Source: Dasyornis broadbenti (taxonomy: Eukaryota > Chordata > Aves > Passeriformes > Dasyornithidae). Taken from it: 64,000 nucleotides of DNA. Position 1 is the stretch's first letter. Each line of letters begins with the position of its first letter. Location: assembly GCA_013397935.1 (NCBI GenBank), contig VZRN01006384.1:80993-144992 (forward strand). The letters run 5' to 3'. The notes below the pieces were generated by a model. The model was not told the DNA's origin, searched no databases, and was given only the letters and a program-made list of their open reading frames with translations. Of this stretch, positions 13,301-24,600 are shown in pieces. A program made the position numbers and the translations under genes.

Positions 13301-16300
13301 GAGTGGCAGATGGACAAGGGTGTACAAGAATTGAGCATACACATGAGCTGAGACAGATGGCCTGAAGAGTGTTATTCTGTGGGGTGCAGGTAGGCTCCCC
13401 CAGGAGATGCTATGCTAAGACGCAGAAGGGCACGAGTGATATGTTGAACTTCTCTGTTTTGAAGAAACAGAATGGAAGCCCTGAAGAAGTGAAAAAAGGG
13501 AGGCTTGCCATCACAGCTCCAGAATTTTTTGTGTGCTGGGTTCTTAGCTTACTGGCTTACATGATTGCTTCTGGCACACAATAACACCCTGCTTTTTGTA
13601 GCTCTCAAAAAAATATTTAAATCCTCCACTCTTCTGCCCAAAGCAGCATTACACACCGTGGATGGTAGCAATTATATGATAACACTTTCCAAGTCCCACT
13701 ATGGTAGTTATATTATTTTCTATTACGTCTACCAAACACTATGGAAGTTGGGTAAAGCTTAACCTGTGAAAATAATTTCCTACCAGGGCACAGAATAGTG
13801 ATCACAATTTTATGAATCTGGAATAGACTGGAACAATATTATGCCTCCACTGGGGTCCATCTTTCCATTTCTGTCACATGGTGATTTTTATCCAAAGAGC
13901 TCCATAGATTTTTCCTGCTAGTTAACTACCTGGGTAACATATGAGTTTGCTGAGGCACAACATAACATACAATCACTGTAGTGCAGGGAATAGAGCCTGT
14001 CTCCCCTCAGTTTTATTCATTTGCTACAAACATACGCATTTCCTGCCAGAACCAATTTGGAGACAAATACAATTTTTATATTCTTTAGAAAATTTCTGCT
14101 TGCCTTTGCAACTAGAAAAGGACTTTAAAATACTGCGACAACTAACATGCTGTTTTCTCTATCCTCCTTCAAAAAAGAAACCCTTTGCAAAGTAGCACGT
14201 TTCCTGATTTTATTTGCTTACTCTTTCTAGGCTTAAAGAGTCGGTACTGATAGCATAGGGGAATTTTTATTCCTAGGCAAGGGAGGCTATGTTCTCCAGT
14301 GTGGCCAAAAAAATCACACGGTCTTATTTCATGTCATATTCTCTTCTCTTTATACTGTTCCTTTTTATTTTGTTAGATTAAAAGGCAATTATCTTCTTTC
14401 ATGCATTGAAGTTTTTTAGAACATGAGAGAAATTACTGGGTGCTAATCACTAGGATCCTTAGTCATTATCTGCTGAATAGAAATCGGGATTTTTCTGCCT
14501 GCTCTCAACCCTTATATCAAAATATAGGTTTGTAAGTGGCTAGACAGAAAATCAAAACTCCTTCAGACAAAGGATGTACACAGTGGGTGGAGACCCCTTT
14601 GTATTCTTCCAAGAAATGTCCCAAACACTCATATTGAGCCACAACAGGCAAGACAACAGTCAGGTGTTCCACGAGATATGCCAAGAGATTTGTAGCTAAG
14701 AGATTTCCATGAGATGTGAGAATGGTATGCTGAGGGGGAGATGACCCTTATCACTGCAGTCAGGTGGAAGAGGGAGCGATGCTACTACGATGTCATGGCT
14801 CTGTTCCACCCTTTCACTAGACCCATAGCCTTTGTAACCCCTCTCTTTGTTCCACTACATATAAATTGCTCCTTTTACCTATAAATTGGCTGTCCCTGCC
14901 CCCATTTATGACGGCAGCATGGTCTCACCTCCACTTCTTCCATAAGTATAAACTGGCATTTGAAATCCTTCCTGACAGAGGCTGAGAATACAACCTTACA
15001 GACAAATCAACAGGCTTGCTCCTCTTTCTTCCCTGAAGCAGGGACACCTCTTTGGTAGGATTTGTGCCTCTGACTGTGTCAGAGTATACTCAAGAACTTC
15101 TGAACAAGTGCTCCTTACACACCAAAGATCTCCATTAGCAGGTTCTACACTGGATCCCAGACAGATGAACTCTCTCTCTTCCCCCCTCTTTTTTCTTTTC
15201 TCTCCCTCCTTTTTTCCCACCCTCCTCTTTCTCATATATTTCAAGGTTATCAATATAGCCTTTTGCTAACCATATGCCTTCATCATTGCAGTAACAAATG
15301 TGAATTTTCCTTCAAATAAAATCATTGCTTGTTAAAGGACCTCTAGTGTTGTTTCACTGCACCTCTGCCCAAGGCTATTTTCAAATCTGAATCACTTTCC
15401 TCCCCTTCTTGTGTTGAAAAGTCGTAAGGGGTACTGAGCCTTGACCCAATAAGTGGGCAGGAAGAGCTGGGAAGTGACTTTTCAGCTTTAAGTGAGGAGG
15501 GCTTCGAGCAGTGCCAAGACAATGGCAACCTGGGAAAGGCCAGAACTTGACTGTTACCCTGTTAGAAATTATCTCCTCCTTCTCTCGGCAGGAGGATCAT
15601 TTATCCTGAAAACTAAAAAAGATACTTCTTACCAAATAAGAGTGAGAGAAAAAGAGAGGCTCAGACAGATATTGTCATGCATAACAGGCACCCTCTTGGG
15701 GCCATTGTGTTTTCCCCCTCTTCTGGAAGCAGAAATGTTCCTTTCTTGCTCATTAGTTTTTATGACATACAGATGAGAAAATAAAGCTCTGTTTCACAAA
15801 TGCTTTACATCAGAAGTCTTTAAAGGTCACCATCACTACCAAAGAAAGCAAAAATCCCAGCCCGGGAGAGGAAATCTTTAATAGAAGACATGCAAAATAC
15901 AGAAATAGAAAAGCTAACTAAAGGACAAGGACTCATTAAGAGAATCATGGCCGTGTGAACAGCCCTCTAAATGAGCCTGTGAACAGAGCTCACTGAGGCA
16001 TGAATTGTTGTCTGCTGTTTCTGTAAGGGTTCTGGAACTGTATGTTTTTCTTTCCTACTTCCCATTGCCAGTGGAGTCCCGCTTCACCAAGTGGAGAAGG
16101 GAGAGCAGCAGTCACTTGTGGGACTTTCTCACAGCAACAGCAGGTGCAGGACACTCGCATGAGGAGTCACATCTTTGAGGTCCCACTTGAGGGACTCTAC
16201 ACTGCCCCAGACTGACAGCATACCCCCCTCACCTCAGTAGCTGTGATGGAAGTTGTTGTCTTCTTGCTGCCCTGACTCCTGCCATCAAGAGAGCTAGTTC

Positions 16301-16499
16301 AGAATGGGAAAATCTGATCTTCACATCTTGCAACGTAAACCTGGATGCAACATAAAACTCCTTTAAAGGGAGCTGTCTACCCAGGTATATGGATGCATGC
16401 ATACCAGTAGCAGGAAGTGAAACAAGGTAATTTCAAATTCCTACAGAAGTGCATCACTTCAGCTGCTCACTATGTTACAGATTCAATCAATAGGCAACC
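7326..16499. other. Intergenic sequence, no gene seen
   Basis: About 9 kb of AT-rich DNA. Slightly GC-richer patches near 10.0-10.4 kb and 11.7-12.2 kb carry overlapping short frames in several phases, not a coherent gene. The stretch 14.6-15.0 kb, with two nearby TATAAATTG copies and C-rich tracts, could be an old LTR, but I cannot align it to a family by eye. Confidence 0.5.
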
Positions 16500-17076
16500 T
16501 GACCTGTATCAGCAATTAGTGTGGCCAGCAGGAACAGTGAAGTGATTTTCTCCCTCTCCTTGGCACTGGTGAGGTCACACCTCAAGTTCTGTGTTCAGTT
16601 TTGGGCCCCTCACTTCAAGAAAGACACTGAGGTGCTGGAGCTTGTCCAAAGAAGAGCAGAAGAGCTGGTGAAGGGTCTGGAGCACAACCTTAGCAGGAGC
16701 AGCTGAGGGAGCTGGGATGTTTAGCCCAGAAAAAAGGAAGCTCAGGGAAGAACTTACTACTCCCTGAAAGGAGGCTGTAGCCAGGTGGGGGTTGGCCTTT
16801 TCTCTCAAGCAACAAGTGACAGAATGAGAGGACATAGAGTCAAGCTGTGCCAGGGGAGGTTCAGGTTGGACATGAGGAGGAATTTCTTCACTGAAAGGGT
16901 GATTAAACATTGGAATGGAGTGCTCATAGGAAGGTGGTGGAGTCACTGTCCCTGGAGGTATTTAAAGGAGAGACTGGATGTGGCACTTAATGCCATGATC
17001 TGGTTGACAAAGTGATCAGTCAGAGGCTGGACTTGATCTGGGAGGTCATTTCCAACCTAAATGATTCTGTGTGATT
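16500..17076 (+). mobile_element. CR1 LINE fragment (ORF2 C-terminus and 3' end)
   Basis: The plus strand still reads CR1 ORF2 C-terminal protein pieces: VRSHLKFCVQFWAPHFKKD, then FRLDMRRNFFTERVIKHWNG, then LDVALNAMIWLTK. The non-coding tail ends near ATGATTCTGTGTGATT. The copy is 5' truncated with frame breaks and is not active. Confidence 0.92.
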
Positions 17077-17463
17077 GGGTCTTTCCTTTCACCTCTGTTC
17101 TGCAGCAATTTCCTCTTGTAATATAGGACCAAGTGATGTCTTTTAAGCTAATTTAAATTTAGGAATGTGAAATTAAACACTATAAATTAAAACAGCCAAG
17201 CCACCATGGCATAAGGGCCAACACCCCAAAGCTACTGCACACCATAGTTTTAAGCAGCTCTTCTGAACCCACAGGGGCTTTAGCCTTTCAGAAGGGCTGA
17301 AAATGGTAGAAAGTCAACACAGGCAAGTAAGAAATTAATCTGTAAAGGCTAATACTAAGAAATGGTTTAAAGAGTTGTTATAATAGAGAACCCCACCTTC
17401 TGGCTATAAAGCGCTTTCTATTTGTGTATTTACAGCTGTCTCCAAGTGTCGATCTATGTATTT

Positions 17464-17892
17464 CACAGAGTCAATTGGGTTGACATCTGAGATCATCAAG
17501 TCCAATCTTGGAATGAACACCATCTTGTCAAAAAGACCATGGCACTGAGTGTCATGTGCAGTCTTGCCTTAAACATCTCCAGGGACGGTGACTCCATTAC
17601 CTCCCTGGGCAGTCCATTCCAAAGTTTAATCAGCCTTTCTGTGAAGAAATTCCTCCTAATGTCCAACCTAAACCTCTGGTGGCACAGTTTGGGATAATGT
17701 CCTCTCATCCTATTGCTGGTTGACCAGGAGAAGAGATCTACCCCCATATGGCAACACCCTCCTTTCAGGGAGCTGTAAGGTCTCCCCTGAGCCTCCTCTT
17801 CTCCAGGTGAAACATCCCCAACTCCCTCAGCTGCTCTTCATAGGACTTGTGTTCCAGACCCTTCAGCAGCTTCACCAGCTTCTTTCTGTAGT
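17464..17892 (-). mobile_element. CR1 LINE fragment, opposite orientation to its neighbour
   Basis: The minus strand reads RMRGHYPKLCHQRFRLDIRR and NFFTERLIKLWNGLPREV, ending in the CR1 3' tail at 17464. It is the same part of the element as the copy at 16500-17076 but inverted, so the two form an imperfect inverted repeat with a spacer of about 390 bp. Confidence 0.92.
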
Positions 17893-18035
17893 TTTTACTT
17901 AAGTGATGTTTGTTGTTAACAATTAATTGGCCTGATTTTGCCTTTTCGCAGTGCTAACAACCCATAAACTCGCTCTTTTAATTGCTCTTGTCAGATGCCT
18001 GAACAGTCCTCTCTTCTGCCAAGTGTTTCACCCGC

Positions 18036-18330
18036 AAAATCAGAGTGGGTCAGTTTGGAAGGGAAACACAGGGCGTCATCTGGTCCAACCTCCCTGCTCA
18101 GGCACGGTCATCCTAAAGCACGCGGCACAAGATTGCTTCCAGACGGTTCTTGAATATCACCAGGGAGGGAGACTCCACAGCTTCTCTGAACCGTGGAGGT
18201 TTTTTTTTCTGTCTCCCATCACGCCTACAAAGTACATCTGTTCCAATGCACGGCCACGTGCATAGTGAAGCCTTTCCTCACGTTCAGGCGGAACTTCCCG
18301 CGCATTCCCTGAATCGCACCAGGTTTCCAC
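18036..18330 (-). mobile_element. CR1 LINE fragment abutting the SHPRH promoter
   Basis: The minus-strand CR1 3' region includes the block around CATCTGGTCCAACCTCCCTG and the ...GGAGACTCCACAGC segment. It is diverged and CpG-rich, and it grades into the promoter CpG island. The right boundary is uncertain. Confidence 0.75.
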
Positions 18331-18399
18331 GCCCCACCCCGTGCACCCACCCCTCAGAGCCACGCTGCCCGCGTGCCGCGCGGCCACGCCCACATCTCT

Positions 18400-18407
18400 G
18401 ACGTCAC
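18400..18407. promoter_or_regulatory. CRE palindrome TGACGTCA
   Basis: This is a full 8-bp CREB/ATF site within the CpG-rich region, about 20 bp before two GC boxes. The position and company suggest a core promoter element of SHPRH. Binding is inferred, not shown. Confidence 0.6.
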
Positions 18408-18419
18408 AGACGCGTGTTT

Positions 18420-18441
18420 GCCCCGCCCTCAGCCCCGCCCC
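18420..18441. promoter_or_regulatory. Two adjacent GC boxes (SP/KLF sites)
   Basis: Two CCGCCC cores lie about 11 bp apart, directly upstream of the N run. They resemble SP1/KLF sites of CpG-island promoters. Confidence 0.55.
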
Positions 18442-18463
18442 ACTGAGGGCAAAGCCGCTTTAC

Positions 18464-18853
18464 NNNNNNNNNNNNNNNNNNNNNNNNNNNNNNNNNNNNN
18501 NNNNNNNNNNNNNNNNNNNNNNNNNNNNNNNNNNNNNNNNNNNNNNNNNNNNNNNNNNNNNNNNNNNNNNNNNNNNNNNNNNNNNNNNNNNNNNNNNNNN
18601 NNNNNNNNNNNNNNNNNNNNNNNNNNNNNNNNNNNNNNNNNNNNNNNNNNNNNNNNNNNNNNNNNNNNNNNNNNNNNNNNNNNNNNNNNNNNNNNNNNNN
18701 NNNNNNNNNNNNNNNNNNNNNNNNNNNNNNNNNNNNNNNNNNNNNNNNNNNNNNNNNNNNNNNNNNNNNNNNNNNNNNNNNNNNNNNNNNNNNNNNNNNN
18801 NNNNNNNNNNNNNNNNNNNNNNNNNNNNNNNNNNNNNNNNNNNNNNNNNNNNN
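18464..18853. other. Assembly gap (390 N)
   Basis: This is an unresolved run inside the GC-rich promoter. Such gaps are typical where short-read assemblies fail on very GC-rich avian CpG islands. It probably hides the transcription start and part of the first, non-coding exon. Long open frames predicted across it are artefacts of N translating as X. Confidence 0.99.
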
Positions 18854-19187
18854 GGCCGACTGCGCGGTGTCCGGGGGGTGACGGCGGTGGGTCACCGCAG
18901 CCGCACAGACTCCTCGGGTGGCAGGTGTCACGGTGGTACGGTGCCAGCCGCCGAGGGTATTGCATTCCGCTGCTGGGCTCGCCTTCCCCGGCTACCAATC
19001 ACTTTTCTCCTAGACAACGAGAGCTGTCCGCGTCCCTGCGGTGGAGCGCGGAGCGGGAGACCCCGGCCCCGGGGGCGGCAGAGCCGCGGTGCCGCCGCCT
19101 CTGCAGACAGCCCCGGCTTCTCCACCTGTCCCGTGTGCGGGTGCTGCTTCTCCTCGTAGGCACGGGCCTCTCTTGGCCGCGGGAGCT
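18854..19187 (+). other. SHPRH: Probable SHPRH 5' non-coding exon (end tentative)
   Basis: The first coding exon is preceded by a 3' splice site at 21024-21025, so at least one upstream non-coding exon must exist. The GC-rich sequence after the gap is the likely place. A reasonable donor (GCT|GTAAGC) lies at 19188. The left boundary is unknown and the true exon could be entirely inside the gap. Confidence 0.4.
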
Positions 19188-19445
19188 GTAAGCAATCCCT
19201 ACGCACACAGAGCGGTTCCCTCCCGTTTGTCCCTGGGACTGCTGTGCCCAAGCTGGCGTGCATGTGCAGGCCAGGATACCGCAGAGACCCTCTGCGTTGA
19301 GTGCAGTGTTTGCTCGCCGTCGGGATTTGCTTCGAGTGCTGCCAGCATCGCTCCGTGTGCATGAGCATTATTCTGAGAAAGTCGCCCTTCCTTCTCTTAG
19401 TTGCGTTGTGTAGTTACGAGAGACTATCGCTCTCTACAGCTAGCC

Positions 19446-19752
19446 AGAAAGGAGGTTGTAGCCAGGTGGGGGTCGGCCTGTTCTCCCGGACAGCTGTGAC
19501 AGGATGAGAAGAAATGGCTTTAAGCTGTGCCAGGGAATGTTTAGATTGAACCTTTGGAAGAATTTCTTCACAGAAAGGGGAATAAGACATTGGAATGGCC
19601 TGCCTCAGGAGATGGTGAAGTCACTGTCCCTGGAGGTGTTTAAGGCAAGACTGGATGTGGCATTGAGTGCTGTGGTGTGGTTGACAAGGTGGTGTTCAGT
19701 CACACGTTGGATTTGGTAATCTCAGAGGTCTTTTCCAACCTAATTGATTTCT
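19446..19752 (+). mobile_element. CR1 LINE fragment just downstream of the CpG island
   Basis: The plus-strand CR1 ORF2 C-terminal frame reads FKLCQGMFRLNLWKNFFTER, then IRHWNGLPQEMVKSLSLEVF, then LDVALSAVVWLTRW. It ends in the CR1 tail and lies in the presumed 5' UTR intron of SHPRH. Confidence 0.92.
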
Positions 19753-21025
19753 CTATTTGAAATTCAAACAAAACAAGGTTTGTGTATTTCAGGATATTTC
19801 TGTTGGCTTTCATGAATTATCAAGTAGTGTTTGTTGTTACGTTTTTTGTTTGGTTTTTTTCCAAGACGCTTCTAAAATTATTCAATACCAGGAATTCTGT
19901 CCTATTCCAGCATAAGCCCCTTTAACATTAGGATATGGTGTACTGGATTTAGTAGCTTGGAATATTTTCCTCTCATCTTCCTACATTTCTTTAAAAGTTG
20001 TAGGCACAAGCTGAGTTGACACAAATATCTGTACTGATAAAGTGTAATATGAGGTCATAGATCTATTGTTGTGTTCAGGCTACTTATAAAAAATGTTTTC
20101 TTAAAAAAAGTTACTACTTGTTTGAATAGTTAATTATGAGCATGTGGTTTTGAGTATGCAGTTATTAGTTTCCCAGATGAGTCTAATATGCCATATTTTG
20201 CTTATTCATATGTACCATTTAGCAGGTGTTTTTTATTTTCTGGTATTTTATCCACCAAATCTGTTCTGTACCCAGGTTCAGTTAAAGAGCTGGATGTGCA
20301 TCTTCACTTAAGTTTGCAGTTAGTCAGGATCAGTGAGGCTGCATTTAGTTTGGTGATTGGTCCCACTGAAATGCACAAATAGATAACTAAGGGATCTCCT
20401 CCGCAGTTTGTATATCCAGGGCCCAGGATACTCAGTTTCCTGGGAAAATAAAATATTCAGTACTAGGAGGAAGGTCACTGGGGACTTTGAAGGACAGAAC
20501 TTGATCTCTTGGGCTTAAAACCTTATTTTATGTAGTGGCAGCTTCAGAATAGTCCTGTGTCAAGTTTGCTTTAAGTTTCATCTGTATGTAGGCTTTGAAA
20601 AGAAAGAGGAATTTTATCTGTATTTACCTTACACCCGCCTCCAAATTTTCCGTACTTTCTACACTTTTGTTTGTGGAGGTTGGTTTTTTTCTGTCTCCCA
20701 CCACCCCTATCTTTAAAGGATTCCACTGCTTCTTGGTTTATATTTATCCCACAAGATTCTGAGTAAAAGCTGTGAAATGAAGCATTATTGTTGATCTTTG
20801 TCTGTAGTTGTCTGGCAAAATTATAAGACCTAATACAAGACAATGCTTCATGTCTAGCTTTGTGTTATGGCGCAGGAATAGTAGAGGCCCTCTAAAGCTA
20901 ATACTTTTGAACAGTTTGAGTGCATAGTGCATATGTTTGTGTCCCAACATTTTGCACAGTGAAATTCTAGTGTGAGCATTTGATTTTGTAATGCTTATTG
21001 CTGACTGATTTAATTCACCTTGCAG
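19753..21025 (+). other. Rest of the presumed 5' UTR intron
   Basis: AT-rich with a T-rich tract. It ends at the acceptor of coding exon 1. No conserved coding or RNA gene was seen. Confidence 0.6.
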
Positions 21026-21695
21026 ATCCTGAAAATACCGTTGAGAAAACGGCAAAATGAGTAGTCGTCGAAAACGTGCGCCTCCATCGAAAGTGGATGA
21101 GGAGAAGAAGAAAAAGCTCTGCTGGAATATGCATGAAGACCGGAGAAATGAGATGGTGATATTAGATGAAGAAGTAAATAATGAGGACCATATTCCAGTT
21201 CCAAGCACTTCTACATCCTTCATTGTTATAAACGATAATAGCACTGAGGAAGATCTTGTACCGAAAGAAGGCAGTGGCTCAAAATCTGTTAAGTTTTTGA
21301 CAGTTAATGATGAAGAAGACTCTTATTCCATCTTGACTCCTGTGTCTGTACAGCTGAATATTATAGTCTTGCCATACCGTGCAGATAGGTCTTGGAAGGC
21401 TTTGTTGGGAGAATTCACTCTTCATCTGCCTTCTGAGCAAATTCTAACTGATGAATTCCGTGACAGGAGCTTTACTTTAATTAGAGGAGACTCTGATGAT
21501 GAGCTGCAGGTCTGTGTTCATGAAAGAAGTGAAGAAGAGTACAGTAATGAAAGTAAAGAATACTTGGGCGCTTATGAACAACGAATTTTGGTGGAATCAA
21601 CTTTAAGTGGTGAAATATTGGAAGGCTTAAGATGGTTGCAAAAGAAAAAGATAATTGGACTTTATCAAAGACCTGGAGAGGCTCAGGCTTTAAAG
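21026..21695 (+). CDS. SHPRH: SHPRH coding exon 1 (31 nt of 5' UTR, then the ATG at 21057)
   Basis: The acceptor CACCTTGCAG ends at 21025. The ATG at 21057 has A at -3 and no other ATG lies upstream in this exon. The coding part is 639 nt (residues 1-213) and ends in phase 0 at AAG|GTATGC. The product starts MSSRRKRAPP, with a basic then acidic N-terminus and no signal peptide, as expected for a nuclear protein. Confidence 0.96.
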
Positions 21696-24600
21696 GTATG
21701 CATTCATTATACTTGTTTGCATTTTGAAAGGTTTTTTTTTTTGTTTGAAATATAAAATAAAAGCGTCTGAACAACAAAGTCTGTCAGCTGCTATATTTTT
21801 ATAATGTGATGAAAATGTATAGTTCCTACTTGCTTTTGTAACGTTTTCAGTGTGTTTTTTCCTAGAAATATATTATTTTTTTACCATTAACAACACATTA
21901 CCTGAAGGAATCACGGAAGCTTTTAGCTGTAATTCCTCCACATGGTTTTTTTAGTAGATTTATTACATCTGTCTATACCTGCTAGTTTTCAAAGCCCTGT
22001 TGTTACTTTCACGTTCTTCTGTTTATAATATTCTTGTCAATTTAACAGTTAATTAAATTATTAACTGTATAACCTTTTCACAGGTTGGAATTTACCTTCT
22101 TGAAGCTGGGCTAAGCAAACCAGAGTTTCTCAGTGATGGAGGTGGAAGACCCAAAAAAGCTAATCAGATGATTCAGAAGCTCATGGAAAAGTTCTACAGT
22201 TTTTTGATTCCAGGTAATGCAATAGAGTTGATTGTTGATGAACAGGAATAATATTTGTTGTTAAAGCTTGTCCTGTGTAGTAGTTGTAAGAGAAAATAGT
22301 CGTTATTTCTGCCATCTGGAGCAGCTCTTATTTTCCAGGCAATGTTGTTAGGTAATTCACTCAATTATGTTATCTGACCATTAATTGTATGCTAATTAGT
22401 TTATGCTGGAGTTAGAGGTGAGAATACTTCTCTATAGATAAGGCATTGAAGCACAGAGATGTTTTGAGTCCTTACTTTTTTGGGAATAAATAGTTTTCAC
22501 TGATTCGTGTGGGTTGTTTGAACAGTTCTGCAGTAGCTTGTCCGAATTACACAGGAGTAGTTTAAAAGAACCAGGAATTAAATTTGGAAAACTTGTTCCC
22601 AGGTTGGTGCCTATCACACAACTACAGCAATAGATTTCTCTTTGGTTTATATTGTAAAGCAGTTACAATGTAAAATAATACAAAATGCAGCTTTATGACA
22701 GTTTCAAGAATATACCATGGCACATTAACAAATATGGGCCTTGTTATCATTTTAGAATTAAAGATATGTTTGCCAGATTATACTTAGTAGTAGTACAGAT
22801 TTATAGAGTGATAAATTATGATTTTATGTTGTGATGGCTTAGGCAACTTGTGGGGAAAAAAACCAAAACAACCTAACCAACCTTGTCTTGTTCCTGAGTG
22901 TAGGATTGATTCAGAATCTTAGCTGAAGACTGACTCAGTGACTGTAGTATACTGAGTTTCTGTTTTTGCAACATAAGCCTAGCAGCGCCCCCAAATATAA
23001 CTGTACTTAATTAGAAAAGGGAGAGTTGTATAAAAAAATCAGACAACTTTGCTGAAAGAAACTAAAAGGAAGAGCTAACAGAATAAAATCTGAAAATCCT
23101 TATCGGCTGTGAAGAACAAACGTGCACTGTGAGGAAGGACTTGAGATGTACCAAAGGATGGGCCAGTATAACTCAGTAAGTGGGGAAGATATTGCACATA
23201 AGAAATCATCCTTTCAAAAACTGAAGTAATCTGAGTGACACAAATATGTCAGTTTAGGTTTGAAAGCACAATAAAGCAGATCCAAGAAGAGGTCTGAGGA
23301 AAAAATAGTTTAAGGTCTATGAATAGTAATGGTTTAAATCCATTAGGAGAAATACATTATCATAAATGCACTAGAAGCAGAATAGTTACAGAGAATTCAT
23401 GGGCTTGAGATGTCTAAGGCATATGATAAAGTGCTGAAATAAAGTGATGCTATAGCAGAGAGCAGAGTTTTCTTTCCTGCATGTCTTCTTGCTGTGGAAG
23501 AGTTGGGGAAAGAGATTGTTTGTGAAGAAAATGACTGGTGATTTGTTTTGAGATCCAAATAATTTTCTGGTGGAACCTGGGGCATTTGTTTTCAGTACAC
23601 AAAAGGATATATTTATACAGACTACCTGGTTCAGTGTAGCTTACAGGTGAAGAGGCACTTTCTGAAAGGGAAGACATGCCCCTCAAAGTTACTGGAGTAA
23701 GAATGTGGACCCAAGCATTTTGGTTATTGTGCCTTAACTTTTCAGAAGCATGCAACCAGCTCAGGTTCATAAAGGAGCCATGATGCCAGCTGGTAAAGAT
23801 TCTGACCTTTTTTCAGTGTGTACACTTTTATGTGCTGTAGGATAGTAATAGAGTCTTGATTTCACACCAATGAACGTCATGTAAATGGTGAAGTAAAATA
23901 GCTTGGAGAACAGAAATAAAAAATTGTTAATCAGCAGTCAAGTCCACAAAGGCATGTGCAGCTTAATGTATTTCTAATGCTTTGAGAGAAAGAATGAATG
24001 GTGAAATGTTATCGACAATGTTTAAATGTATTATTCAGCATAAGAGATGAAGACAACTGAAAGCTTGCAAGCAGACTAGGCAATGGAGTTTTGGTAGAAA
24101 TTCAATAGATGAATATAAAGCAATGCAAAAGAAAAAGATTATGGCCTCTTTGCTTACTGTTGCAAGTGGGGTTGCAGTTCAGGAGGTAGATGTATAGCTC
24201 AGTAAATGCATCAACTTAGTATTCAATCTTAGTGAAACCAAATCAAAGATAAAGAATTATCCCAAAAGTATTGGAGAACAAAACATGATCACTAAACCAC
24301 TGTATAAGTCCATGGTGTGTGTTATGCTGTGCTTTGAATTCAGAAAAAGCATGTCACAGAAGTGAAAAATATTTGGGAGGGAAGACCCCAGATGATTATG
24401 CACTGTGAAACTAGTTTCATTTTCTAACAGTTTTTAAGCACCTACTTACTGATGTAGCATGAAATAATACAGCTTTGATTCTATGCTGATGAATGCATTC
24501 CTCTTAAATATTTCTAACAATTTAGTCTCTGTTTAAATCCCACCCATTTTTAAACAGAAATAGTTGAGTTTTTTGTAAAATTACACCTAAGATTGTGTTT

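Larger units (their letters stand above)
18340..19290 (+). promoter_or_regulatory. CpG-rich SHPRH promoter region, interrupted by an assembly gap
   Basis: This is the only strongly GC- and CpG-rich stretch in the window. It lies about 2 kb upstream of the SHPRH start codon. It holds a perfect CRE palindrome (TGACGTCA, 18400-18407) and two GC boxes (about 18420-18428 and 18433-18441) just before the N run. CpG-rich sequence resumes after the gap. This fits a TATA-less, housekeeping-type promoter with multiple starts. The transcription start cannot be placed because it may lie in the gap. The same island could also fire leftward; I see no evidence for or against that. Confidence 0.75.

Noticed and set aside
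14590..14990. A third solo LTR
   Set aside because: Only weak hints (TATAAATTG twice, C-rich tracts); no matching ends or family block.
16575..16946. A 123-residue minus-strand protein
   Set aside because: It is the antisense of a plus-strand CR1 ORF2 fragment.
1..18000. Exons of GRM1 or FBXO30, expected neighbours by synteny
   Set aside because: No recognisable coding segment of either protein appears on either strand.
18341..19191. Long open frames of 175-272 codons on both strands across the promoter
   Set aside because: Most of each is translated from the N run; the flanks are GC-rich promoter sequence with no protein motif.
20744..21244. A 166-residue minus-strand open frame
   Set aside because: It overlaps SHPRH exon 1 in antisense; no conserved motif, and the plus-strand exon explains the constraint.
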